A stretch of 64,000 bases of DNA. Source: Terriglobales bacterium (GTDB lineage: Bacteria > Acidobacteriota > Terriglobia > Terriglobales > Acidobacteriaceae). Position numbers and translations under genes: made by a program. The stretch is from the NCBI GenBank assembly GCA_035567895.1, contig DATMPC010000070.1, positions 1-64,000 on the forward strand, read 5' to 3'. The notes beneath the pieces are model-generated. The model ran no database searches, was not told the DNA's origin, and saw only the letters and a list, made by a program, of their open reading frames with translations. Positions 43,602-51,806 of this stretch are shown piece by piece (positions within the stretch are counted from its first letter, which is position 1; each line of letters opens with the position of its first letter).

Positions 43602-45068
43602 ATGTCCAGCAGCGCTATCGCTACGCAGCTTAAGCCGTGTCCGATCTACATCAATGGGCGCCCGCAGATTTCGCGCGGCGAGGTTTTCATCCAGCACAAT
43701 CCGGCGACGGGCGAGCCTGTGGCTGAGATCCCTATTTGCTCGCACGATGAGGTCGCGGCCGCGATTGCTTCGGCGCAGGCGGCATTTCCCGCGTGGAGCG
43801 CTACGCCGGTGATGAACCGCTGCCGCGTGCTCTTCCACTTCCATCAACTGATGGAGAAGCATGCCGATGAGCTGATCGCGCTTGTAACCGAGGAAAACGG
43901 CAAGGTGCGCGAGGAGGCTCGCGGATCGTTCCAGCGGGGCCTGGAGTGCGTGGAGTTTGCCTGCGGCGTTTCCAGCCTGATGATGGGCGAAACCGTCGAG
44001 CACGTTGGCGCCGACGTGGATGGCTGGTCGACGCGGCATCCGCTGGGCGTATGCGTGGGCATCACGCCGTTTAACTTTCCCTTAATGGTACCGCTGTGGA
44101 TGTTTCCGGTAGCCATCGCCTGCGGTAATACCTTCGTGCTGAAGCCTTCGGAGCGCGTGCCGCGATCGTCCGTGCGTCTGCTGGAGCTCGTGTACGAGGC
44201 TGGACTGCCGACTGGAGTGATGAACCTGGTGCATGGAACCAAGCCGGTGGTCGATCAGCTATTGACCGATCCACGGGTGAAGGCGGTTTCGTTTGTAGGA
44301 TCGAGCGCGGTAGCGAAGTACATCTACGCAACTGCGTGTGCGAACGGCAAGCGCGCGCAGGCGCTGGGCGGCGCGAAGAACCACTCTGTCGTGATGCCGG
44401 ACGCGGATATGAACCACTCGGCGAGCACGATCATGTCCTCGTCGTTTGGATGCGCGGGCGAGCGCTGTGTGGCGACTAGTGTGGTAGTGGCGGTGGGCGA
44501 TGCGGCCGATCCACTGTTGGCGGCGCTGAAAAAGGCTGCCGACGAGATGAAGGTCGGCGATGGCTCGGATCGCAGTACCGTTATGGGACCGATCATCAAT
44601 AGCGAGGCCAAGAAGCGCATTCTCAACTATATCGACGTGGGCGAGCAGGAAGGCGCGAAGCTGGCCCGGGATGGACGCAAGGATACTTGCTGCGATAACG
44701 ACGGATACTTCGTTGGTCCGACCATCTTCGACAACGTGAAGCCTTCGATGCGGATTGCACGTGAGGAGATCTTTGGTCCGGTGCTGTCGGTTGTGCGGGC
44801 TCGCGATCTGCAGGAAGCGGTCGACGTGGTGAACGCGTCGGAGTACGGCAATGCCTCCTCAATATTTACCAAATCGGGGCACACCGCCCGCGAGTTCAGC
44901 GCAAAGGTGCAGACGGGAATGGTCGGAATCAATGTCGGCGTGCCTGCTCCGGTAGCGATCTTTCCGTTCACAGGCTGGAAAGGCTCATTCTTCGGCGATC
45001 TGCACGCCTTGGGCAAAGACGGCGTGAAGTTCTATACCGAGACGAGAGTCGTGACATGTAGGTGGTGA
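43602..45068 (+). CDS. mmsA: CoA-acylating methylmalonate-semialdehyde dehydrogenase
   Basis: This is a 488-residue aldehyde dehydrogenase of the MMSDH type. It oxidises malonate or methylmalonate semialdehyde to acetyl- or propionyl-CoA with NAD and CoA. Family features are YINGRPQISRGEVF, TPFNFPLMVPLWMFPVAIACG, KPSERVP, FVGSSAVAKYIY, LGGAKNHSVVMPDAD, the nucleophile Cys in CAGERCVATS and the C-terminal FTGWKGSFFGDLHALG typical of MmsA. It would finish pyrimidine breakdown by using the semialdehyde made by the aminotransferase at 51807-53120. The start ATG has GAGG nine bases upstream. It converges with the dihydropyrimidinase gene. Confidence 0.94.
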   Translation: MSSSAIATQLKPCPIYINGRPQISRGEVFIQHNPATGEPVAEIPICSHDEVAAAIASAQAAFPAWSATPVMNRCRVLFHFHQLMEKHADELIALVTEENGKVREEARGSFQRGLECVEFACGVSSLMMGETVEHVGADVDGWSTRHPLGVCVGITPFNFPLMVPLWMFPVAIACGNTFVLKPSERVPRSSVRLLELVYEAGLPTGVMNLVHGTKPVVDQLLTDPRVKAVSFVGSSAVAKYIYATACANGKRAQALGGAKNHSVVMPDADMNHSASTIMSSSFGCAGERCVATSVVVAVGDAADPLLAALKKAADEMKVGDGSDRSTVMGPIINSEAKKRILNYIDVGEQEGAKLARDGRKDTCCDNDGYFVGPTIFDNVKPSMRIAREEIFGPVLSVVRARDLQEAVDVVNASEYGNASSIFTKSGHTAREFSAKVQTGMVGINVGVPAPVAIFPFTGWKGSFFGDLHALGKDGVKFYTETRVVTCRW

Positions 45069-45082
45069 CGAGTTAACGGCAA

Positions 45083-45180
45083 CAGCAAGAGCGAACACGA
45101 AGGTCACGACGGAAACTTCGGAGGTCACTATTCCTCTCAAAAATCCGCGTGAATCCGTTCAATCCGCGTTCATCCGCGTG
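45083..45180 (+). repeat. Composite repeat, left copy flanking hydA
   Basis: AAGAGCGAACACGAAGGTCA+CGACGGAAA, then CGGAGGTCAC, then AATCCGCGTGAATCCGTT and AATCCGCGTTCATCCGCGTG. The same ordered blocks in the same orientation are at 46636-46743, on the far side of the dihydropyrimidinase gene. A partial copy of the first block is at 43427-43466. Confidence 0.75.
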
Positions 45181-45209
45181 GGCTCTTGCTTTTCGGCCCC
45201 CGGCAGTGC

Positions 45210-46601
45210 TCAAACTCCAGCGTAAGTCGCGCGTTTGAGGAAATTGCCGCTGCCGGCTTTGCCGTGGAATTTGTCGTTCTCGACCAGCACGCGTCCGCGG
45301 GACATGACTATGTCAGGCATGCCTTTTACCTTGATGCCTTCGAACATGGAGTAATCCACACGCATGTGGTGAGTCTTGGCGCTGATCGTGTGTTCCCGAT
45401 TTGGGTCGAAGATCACGAGATCGGCGTCGCTGCCTACGGCGATGGTGCCCTTGCGCGGATAGAGTCCGAAGATCTTTGCCGGCGTAGTTGACACAAGTTC
45501 GACGAAGCGGTTCACGCTGAAGCGCTTCTTCCCTACACCACCGGAATAAATGAGGCTCATGCGGTGCTCAATGCCAGGTCCGCCGTTGGGAATCTTGGTG
45601 AAATCGTCTTTACCCAGCTCTTTCTGCTCCTTGAAGCAGAACGGACAATGATCGGTGGAGACGACTTGCAGGTGATCGTTCTTGAGTCCGTTCCAGAGCT
45701 TTTCCTGGTGCCACTTCTCGCGTAGCGGCGGAGTGAAGACGTATTTGGCGCCTTCGAACCCAGGAGCGTCCATGTCTTCGAGCGAGAGATAGAGGTATTG
45801 CGGACAGGTCTCGGCATAGACGGGCAATCCGCGATCGCGAGCTTCGCGGACTTTCTCCAGCGCGTCGTTGCAACTGAGATGAACGATGTACACGGGAGCG
45901 CCCGCCATCTCGGCAAGCGCGATGGCGCGTGACGTGGCTTCGGCTTCAGCCGTAGTTGGACGCGTCAGCGCGTGATATTTCGGCGCGGTCTTCCCTTCCG
46001 CCAGCGCCTGCTTGACGATTACATCGATGGCGCCGCCGTTCTCGGCATGCATGCAGATCATGGCGCCAGTTTTTGAGGCAGTGCGCATCGCGCGAAAGAT
46101 GCTGGCGTCGTCGAGCATAAAGACGCCCGGATAGGCCATAAAGAGCTTGAAGCTCGTAACACCGTCGCGAATGAGCTGCGACATCTCGTCGAGGCGCGCG
46201 TCGGGCAGGTCGGTGATAATGCAGTGGAACGCATAGTCGGCGACGGCTTTGGGCGCGGCTTTGTGCATCCAGGCATCGAAGGCCGTGCGTAGTGTCTGCC
46301 CTTTGTATTGGATGGCGAAGTCGATGAGTGTCGTGGTCCCGCCGAAGGCCGCGGCGCGAGTGCCGGTCTCGAAATCGTCAGCGCTGGTCGTGCCGCCGAA
46401 GGGCATGTCGAGATGCGTGTGAACGTCGATGCCTCCAGGCATCACGTATTTGCCTGCCGCGTTGAAGACACGCGTAGCGTTCTCCTGAGGCAGGTTCGTG
46501 CCGATCGAATCGATCTTGCCGTCGACGATAGCTACGTCGGCCGTGTATGTGTCGGTAGCGGTGACCACAATTCCGTTCTTGATGAGTGCATCGAAGGACA
46601 T
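45210..46601 (-). CDS. hydA: Dihydropyrimidinase (D-hydantoinase family)
   Basis: This is a 463-residue amidohydrolase that opens dihydrouracil or dihydrothymine to N-carbamoyl-beta-alanine or -aminoisobutyrate. The metal site is complete: GGIDVHTHLDMPFGG (two His), the carbamylated Lys in VTSFKLFMAYPG, His in IVHLSC and the Asp in STDHCPFCF. AAFGGTTTLIDF and the substrate-loop Tyr/Ser region match dihydropyrimidinases rather than allantoinase. GGAG six bases before the ATG supports the start. It is divergent from preT across a 274-base repeat-containing spacer, and the gene is bracketed by two direct copies of a composite repeat. Confidence 0.95.
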   Translation of the reverse strand: MSFDALIKNGIVVTATDTYTADVAIVDGKIDSIGTNLPQENATRVFNAAGKYVMPGGIDVHTHLDMPFGGTTSADDFETGTRAAAFGGTTTLIDFAIQYKGQTLRTAFDAWMHKAAPKAVADYAFHCIITDLPDARLDEMSQLIRDGVTSFKLFMAYPGVFMLDDASIFRAMRTASKTGAMICMHAENGGAIDVIVKQALAEGKTAPKYHALTRPTTAEAEATSRAIALAEMAGAPVYIVHLSCNDALEKVREARDRGLPVYAETCPQYLYLSLEDMDAPGFEGAKYVFTPPLREKWHQEKLWNGLKNDHLQVVSTDHCPFCFKEQKELGKDDFTKIPNGGPGIEHRMSLIYSGGVGKKRFSVNRFVELVSTTPAKIFGLYPRKGTIAVGSDADLVIFDPNREHTISAKTHHMRVDYSMFEGIKVKGMPDIVMSRGRVLVENDKFHGKAGSGNFLKRATYAGV

Positions 46602-46635
46602 TTGGACTCCAAGCTACCAGTTTCCAGAAAAAGCA

Positions 46636-46743
46636 ACAGCAAAGCCAAGAGCGAACACGAAGGTCACGAAGGAAAAAGCGGAGGTCACGAACCGTTTTGC
46701 GGACAATCCGCGTGAATCCGTTTAATCCGTGTTAATTCGCGTG
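46636..46743 (+). repeat. Composite repeat, right copy flanking hydA
   Basis: AAGAGCGAACACGAAGGTCA+CGAAGGAAAAAG, CGGAGGTCACGA, then AATCCGCGTGAATCCGTT and AATCCGTGTTAATTCGCGTG. It matches 45083-45180 block by block. It is followed by a CAGCAGCCAGTAGCTATCAG unit at about 46769 from another repeat family. Confidence 0.75.
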
Positions 46744-46875
46744 AGCATTTGATGTTGGTTTTGCTTCTGCCAGCAGCCAGTAGCTATCAGCCAACAGCTA
46801 TCAGCTGGAATCGCCGATTTTATGCTATGCTCGCAAAATTTCCAGCCTATCATTGAGACAGGATCAGGGTGATCC

Positions 46876-48240
46876 ATGCACACGGGCCCCAAGCTCACTC
46901 CAGAGCAACTCGAAGAGAACTTCGCAGACATTAATCCGCCGCTTACGCCGTCGCTCGCTCTGGAAGCGGCATCGCGCTGCCTGTTCTGCTACGACGCGCC
47001 GTGCATCAAAGCTTGCCCGACTGAAATCAACATCCCGCAGTTCATTCGCCAGATCCTTACGCAGAATCTCGTGGGCTCGGCGCGAACCATTCTTTCGGCC
47101 AACGTGCTCGGCCATAGTTGTGGTCGCGTATGTCCGACTTCAGTTCTATGCGAGGGCGCGTGCGTTCTGAATGCTGAGGGCAAGAAGCCGGTCGAGATCG
47201 GACGGCTGCAGCGACACGCCGTAGATCACGTGCTCGATCGCGGAATCAAGGTGCTGAAGGCTGGGAAAGAGAACGGACAACGAGTAGCGATGATAGGGGC
47301 CGGTCCAGCGAGCCTGGCTTGTGCCGCAGAACTGCGACGGTTTGGATACGGGGCGGTGATCTTCGATTCCAAACCTCATCCCGGCGGACTGAATACTTAT
47401 GGAATCGCTGCTTACAAGATGAGAGCCGAGGACGCAGTGCGCGAGACCGAGATGATCCGTGCGCTCGGCGTGGATATTCGAAACGGGGTGACCGTCGGAC
47501 GCGACGTGTCCCTCGAGCAACTCGAACGCGAGTACGACGCGATTTTTCTCGGCATCGGGCTGGGCGAAACCGAGGACCTGCACATTGAAGCGGAAAGCAT
47601 CCGTCGCTGTGCCGATGCGCTGTCATTCATCGAGAAGACGAAGACCAACGGCTTCGATCACGTGCAGGTAGGCACTCGAGTTGCAGTGATAGGCGGCGGC
47701 AACACGGCGATCGACGTGGCTACTGCTGCGCGGCGGCTCGGTGCGGAAGTTGTGTACATGATCTATCGCCGCAGTCGCGAAGAGATGTCGGCATTTGACT
47801 ATGAGTATGAGTTGGCAAAGGCAGATGGAGTGACATTCGTCTGGCAGGCCGCTCCGGTGCGAGTACTCCCCGACGCTCGAGGCAGAGCACAAGGTCTTGT
47901 GTGCGTCAAAACCGAACTGGGCTCACCAGACTCGTCGGGCAGGCGCTCATTCCGTCCCATACCGGGAAGTGAATTTACACTCGAGGTCGATATGGTAGTA
48001 AAGGCCCTCGGACAGAAGAAGCTTGCCTTCCTGCAAGACATTCCCAAACTCAGATTGGATGGAGGCAAGGTCGTTGTGAATCCCGAGACGATGCAGACCT
48101 CGAATCCCAAATACTTCGCTGGAGGCGATTGCGTAAACGGCGGAGGCGAAGTGGTGGATGCCGTGGCGCATGGAAAGCGCGCAGCGCGAGGCATTCACGC
48201 GGCACTCTCGTCACAGCAGCAAGGAGTCGCACATGCCTGA
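46876..48240 (+). CDS. preT: NAD-dependent dihydropyrimidine dehydrogenase subunit PreT
   Basis: This 454-residue flavoprotein is the electron-input half of the uracil/thymine reductase; it takes electrons from NAD(P)H to FAD and FeS clusters and passes them to PreA. The N-terminal iron-sulfur part has CLFCYDAPCIKACPTEI and GHSCGRVCPTSVLCEGACV. Then come the FAD motif VAMIGAGPASLACAAEL, the GLNTYGIAAYKM segment and a second Rossmann motif VAVIGGGNTAIDVATAARR, as in the glutamate synthase small-subunit family. The start is well placed (AGGGTGA upstream). It overlaps preA by eight bases, so the two subunits are translationally coupled. Confidence 0.94.
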   Translation: MHTGPKLTPEQLEENFADINPPLTPSLALEAASRCLFCYDAPCIKACPTEINIPQFIRQILTQNLVGSARTILSANVLGHSCGRVCPTSVLCEGACVLNAEGKKPVEIGRLQRHAVDHVLDRGIKVLKAGKENGQRVAMIGAGPASLACAAELRRFGYGAVIFDSKPHPGGLNTYGIAAYKMRAEDAVRETEMIRALGVDIRNGVTVGRDVSLEQLEREYDAIFLGIGLGETEDLHIEAESIRRCADALSFIEKTKTNGFDHVQVGTRVAVIGGGNTAIDVATAARRLGAEVVYMIYRRSREEMSAFDYEYELAKADGVTFVWQAAPVRVLPDARGRAQGLVCVKTELGSPDSSGRRSFRPIPGSEFTLEVDMVVKALGQKKLAFLQDIPKLRLDGGKVVVNPETMQTSNPKYFAGGDCVNGGGEVVDAVAHGKRAARGIHAALSSQQQGVAHA

Positions 48241-49567
48241 TCTGAGTATCTATTTCTGCGGAGTCCACTCGCCGAATCCTTTTTGGCTTGCCTCAGGACC
48301 TCCGACCAATACCGCTTACCAGGTGATGAAGGCCTTCGATGCCGGCTGGGGCGGAGCCGTGTGGAAGACCATCGGAGATCCCATCATTAATACCGCGTCG
48401 CGCTACGGCTCCATCGATTACAAACACGAGCGCATGATCGGTCTCAACAACATCGAGCTCATCAGCGATCGTCCGATTGAAACCAACTTCCGCGAGATCT
48501 CTGACGTTAAGAAACGCTTTCCCCGGAACACCGTCATCGCGTCGTTGATGGTCGAATCCAAGCGCGAGACATGGCACGACATCATGCGCCGTGCGCAGGA
48601 TTCCGGGGCAGATTTGGTGGAGTTGAACTTCGGATGCCCGCACGGCATGTCCGAGCGTGGTATGGGCGCAGCAGTCGGCCAAGTACCTGAGTACGCGACC
48701 ATGATCACGACGTGGGTGAAAGAAGTCGCAACTATTCCCGTGATCGTAAAGCTCACACCCAACGTTACCGACGTTGCTCACATGGCACATGCCGCAAAGC
48801 AAGGTGGCGCGGATGCGGTCTCGTTGGTCAACACGTTCAACAGCCTGGTTGGCGTCGACCTCGACAGCTTCGCTCCGCGTCCAAACGTCGGCGGCTATGG
48901 CAGTCACGGGGGTTATTGCGGGCCATCGGTCAAGCCCATCGCGCTTCATATGGTTTCGTCAGTGGCTAAGCATCCCAAAGTCGGTATTCCTATTTCAGGA
49001 ATTGGGGGTATTGGCAACTGGCAGGATGCCGTTGAGTTCATATTGCTTGGAGCAACATCGGTGCAGGTCTGTACCGCGGCAATGCACTACGGCTTCCGTA
49101 TCGTTGAAGACATGATCGATGGTCTCTCACAATATCTTGAAGACAAGGGCTTCAGCTCGGTGATGGATCTTGTAGGCAAGTCGGTCGATCGCATCCGCGA
49201 TTGGGGCGATCTAGATCTGAATTACAAGATCGTCGCGCGCATCGATCCGCAGCTCTGCATCGGCTGCAATCTTTGCTATATCGCCTGTGAAGACGGTGCG
49301 CACCAGTGCATCAGCGCTGCGGAGCGACCACGAGGAGATTTGCGCGATGGAGAGATTGCTAAACATGTCCCGCGTATCTTGGAAGATGAATGCGTCGGGT
49401 GTAACCTCTGCGCACTCGTTTGTCCAGTTCCCGGCTGCATCACGATGGAACAAATTGATCTCGGGCGACGGACGATGAGTTGGCGACAATTGCAGGAAGC
49501 CCGTGGCAGAAATCCCCAGTGCAGCATGGAAGATTTGTTAGCGAATCGAAGTGCCGCGGGAGATTGA
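48233..49567 (+). CDS. preA: NAD-dependent dihydropyrimidine dehydrogenase subunit PreA
   Basis: This 444-residue catalytic subunit reduces uracil or thymine to the dihydro form. The FMN barrel is at 1-320 with NPFWLASGPPTNT, VELNFGCPHGMSERGMG, VKLTPNVTD, NTFNSL and ISGIGGIGNWQDA. The C-terminal ferredoxin domain has two 4Fe-4S motifs, CIGCNLCYIAC and CVGCNLCALVCPVPGC. The position of the mammalian catalytic Cys (MGLACGQ) reads MGAAVGQ. As I recall, bacterial PreA proteins also lack that Cys, so this is not a defect. AAGGAG six bases before the ATG at 48233 fixes the start inside the end of preT. Confidence 0.94.
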   Translation: MPDLSIYFCGVHSPNPFWLASGPPTNTAYQVMKAFDAGWGGAVWKTIGDPIINTASRYGSIDYKHERMIGLNNIELISDRPIETNFREISDVKKRFPRNTVIASLMVESKRETWHDIMRRAQDSGADLVELNFGCPHGMSERGMGAAVGQVPEYATMITTWVKEVATIPVIVKLTPNVTDVAHMAHAAKQGGADAVSLVNTFNSLVGVDLDSFAPRPNVGGYGSHGGYCGPSVKPIALHMVSSVAKHPKVGIPISGIGGIGNWQDAVEFILLGATSVQVCTAAMHYGFRIVEDMIDGLSQYLEDKGFSSVMDLVGKSVDRIRDWGDLDLNYKIVARIDPQLCIGCNLCYIACEDGAHQCISAAERPRGDLRDGEIAKHVPRILEDECVGCNLCALVCPVPGCITMEQIDLGRRTMSWRQLQEARGRNPQCSMEDLLANRSAAGD

Positions 49568-49615
49568 ACCGAAGGCCCTGCATGTTCGAGTCTAGGGCGT
49601 CAACGAGTGGCTCAA

Positions 49616-50320
49616 CTAGGCAAGAATCCTCTTCTTTTGCGTAGAATTCAGCGTTTCGCAAGCAGTTCGCAGGACCAGACGAGTTGCGCGCTCCCGAATT
49701 GAAACGAGGAACGGCGTTGTTCGAGTAGCATCTTGTTTCGCGGCCTCCCGCAGCATCCAGCCTAGCCCTTTTTGGACCATGATGTCCTCATCTGCGAGAA
49801 GTTCCTTCGCAACCTCTTGCGCTTCTTTCCAGAACATGCCCCGGCGAATGCCGCGTATCAGCGACACCGCCGAAGCGCGGCGTCTCCACAGGTTTCGCGA
49901 ACGAACCCATTTGCGGACGCACCTCGCTCGTTCCGGCAGCGCTGCCATCATGGGCCCGAGAAGGTACATTGTCAGTCCATCGTGATCAGACCAATTTGAT
50001 ACACGGTCGAGCCATTCGTCGAACAGGCGAAACTCCGAATCGCCAAGCTTAGTCGGGGATGGTTCCAGGAGAAAGACCGCAAAGTTTTTCTCTTCAGATA
50101 TGGGTCCCCTGAACAGCTCATCCGCCAATTCCACGACAGCGTTCAACCCGGCGCTCTTAGTAAGTGATTTGCGATACTCGTGAGCAAACTTGCGAAGCGG
50201 GGCTGTGCGCCAGCCGTGAGCTTCGAATGCTTCCTTGAAGAATCGCTGAGAAGAAAGGGCGATTGACTTCGAGCCGCGAAGCAAGTGTTTGGCGGATCTC
50301 GCGAGCCAGCTGCGAGACAT
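49616..50320 (-). CDS. DNA alkylation repair enzyme, AlkD-like
   Basis: This is a 234-residue all-helical HEAT-repeat protein. It matches the AlkD family in the features FAVFLLEPSP, FDEWLDRVSNWSDHDGLTMYLLGPMMAALP, VRSRNLWRRRASAVSLIRGIRRG and DIMVQKGLGWMLREAAKQD. AlkD proteins are DNA glycosylases that remove bulky or cationic alkylpurines without base flipping. The Trp and Asp residues (NWSDHD, and K-G-x-GW-x-LRE) expected at the lesion are present. It is the last gene of the minus-strand run pydC, aminotransferase, permease, alkD; 34 bases separate it from the permease stop. A role tied to pyrimidine catabolism is not obvious. Confidence 0.85.
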   Translation of the reverse strand: MSRSWLARSAKHLLRGSKSIALSSQRFFKEAFEAHGWRTAPLRKFAHEYRKSLTKSAGLNAVVELADELFRGPISEEKNFAVFLLEPSPTKLGDSEFRLFDEWLDRVSNWSDHDGLTMYLLGPMMAALPERARCVRKWVRSRNLWRRRASAVSLIRGIRRGMFWKEAQEVAKELLADEDIMVQKGLGWMLREAAKQDATRTTPFLVSIRERATRLVLRTACETLNSTQKKRILA

Positions 50321-50354
50321 CTCGACGCGGAGCAGTGGCTTGCGAAGGCACCGC

Positions 50355-51791
50355 CTAAACCTCTTGCGCTGCCAGCCGCGAAGTCGTTCTTGGCATTATT
50401 GCGAGGTAGACGACGAACGCCACAGCGAAACCGACAAACCAGGAATAGTCATACAGGAAGCGTACGGACGGAATTACCAGACCAATCAAAGCCACACCGC
50501 TCCCTGCGATCAACGCCCCAATCGCTCGCCAGTTGAATCCCCGGGAATACTCATACCCAGAGCCGCGCAGGTAAAGGTCGTCAACCCGGAGCTGTTTGCG
50601 GCGAATAATGAAGTAGTCACAGATCATGATTCCCGCAACGGGACCAAGCACAGCCGCGTAGCCACCGAGCCACCCAAAGATGAAGGTGCGGTGATTGGCA
50701 AGGAGCTTCCAGGGCATCATGGCCACGCCCATCAAGCAGGTAATCACGCCGCCGAGTTTGAATGAAATGCGCTTGGGCCAGAGATTGGAGAAATCGTTTG
50801 CGGGAGAGACTACGTTGGCCCCGATGTTGACATTGAGCGTCGCCAACAAAATCGCGAGCAACGAGATCACTACCGCAACTGGTGAATGGAAACGGCTCAG
50901 CAATTGAACCGGATCCCAGATCGCCGACCCGTAGATTATGACCGTCGCCGAGGTGACCGCCACGCCTATGAACGAATACAGCGTCATAGTCGTCGGCAGG
51001 GCAATCGCCTGGCCAATCAGCTGCCCGCGCTGATCGCGAGCAAAGCGGGTGAAGTCGGGAATATTGAGCGAGACCGTCGACCAGAATCCAACCGTGCCGT
51101 TCAAAGCAGGAATCAGGAACTTAAGAAAATCTGAAGTGCTCTGAAACTTTGATGGCGCCGAGAGCATGGGACCGAATCCGCCAGCCGACTTATAGGCCCA
51201 TCCAAGCAGCAGTAATCCGACGCCGAGCAGGATCGGGGCGCTTACGCCCTGCAGGAATCGGATGTACTCAATTCCTTTGAGCACGACGATCAAGTTGATG
51301 CCCCAGAAGATGACGAAACAGATCGCCACGCCGCGGGGATTGTTTGCCCACGACGGCCATAGCGTCGCCAAAAGCGTGTTGATCGCTTCGCCGCCGATCC
51401 AGCTTTGAATCCCGAACCATCCGCACGCAACCAGAGCGCGTAGCACAGCCGCAACATTCGCACCCAGAAGCCCAAATGACGCGCGCGCCAGTACCGGAAA
51501 GGGAATGCCATATTTCGCTCCCGGGTGGGAGTTCAGCAGCATCGGGGCGAGCACGATGGTGTTGCCGAGAAACACCGTCAGGACAGCCTGCTTCCAGCCC
51601 ATGCCGCCCTGAATGAGGCTTGCGGCGAGCATGTAGGTCAGGATATTGACAGACATCGAGACCCAGAGAGCAGCATAGTTGTACGTGCTCCAAGTTCGGT
51701 GAGCAGCGTCGACAGGCGCAAGGTCGTGATTGTAAAGAGGGCTCGCTTCGATTCGGCTGCGCGTTGTGCTCTCGTGGGCGACCGTGCTCAT
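50355..51791 (-). CDS. NCS1-family pyrimidine/hydantoin permease
   Basis: This is a 478-residue inner-membrane symporter with about 12 helices. NCS1 features are the N-terminal LAPVDAAHRTWSTYNYAALWVSM, GAKYGIPFPVLARASFGLLGAN, ACGWFGIQSWIGGEAIN, SLNIPDFTRFARDQ and GVAMMPWKLLANHRTFIFGWLGGYAAVLGPVAGIMICDYFI. Members import uracil, cytosine, allantoin, or hydantoins. Lying between the aminotransferase (15 bases upstream) and alkD genes in a pyrimidine-degradation operon, it most likely takes up uracil, thymine, cytosine, or a dihydropyrimidine. Confidence 0.93.
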   Translation of the reverse strand: MSTVAHESTTRSRIEASPLYNHDLAPVDAAHRTWSTYNYAALWVSMSVNILTYMLAASLIQGGMGWKQAVLTVFLGNTIVLAPMLLNSHPGAKYGIPFPVLARASFGLLGANVAAVLRALVACGWFGIQSWIGGEAINTLLATLWPSWANNPRGVAICFVIFWGINLIVVLKGIEYIRFLQGVSAPILLGVGLLLLGWAYKSAGGFGPMLSAPSKFQSTSDFLKFLIPALNGTVGFWSTVSLNIPDFTRFARDQRGQLIGQAIALPTTMTLYSFIGVAVTSATVIIYGSAIWDPVQLLSRFHSPVAVVISLLAILLATLNVNIGANVVSPANDFSNLWPKRISFKLGGVITCLMGVAMMPWKLLANHRTFIFGWLGGYAAVLGPVAGIMICDYFIIRRKQLRVDDLYLRGSGYEYSRGFNWRAIGALIAGSGVALIGLVIPSVRFLYDYSWFVGFAVAFVVYLAIMPRTTSRLAAQEV

Positions 51792-51806
51792 GGGATTGGT
51801 TAGGGC

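Noticed and set aside
48640-48700. Loss of the catalytic Cys of dihydropyrimidine dehydrogenase in PreA (MGAAVGQ)
   Set aside because: As far as I recall bacterial PreA proteins also have a non-Cys residue here, so it is a lineage trait rather than an inactivation.
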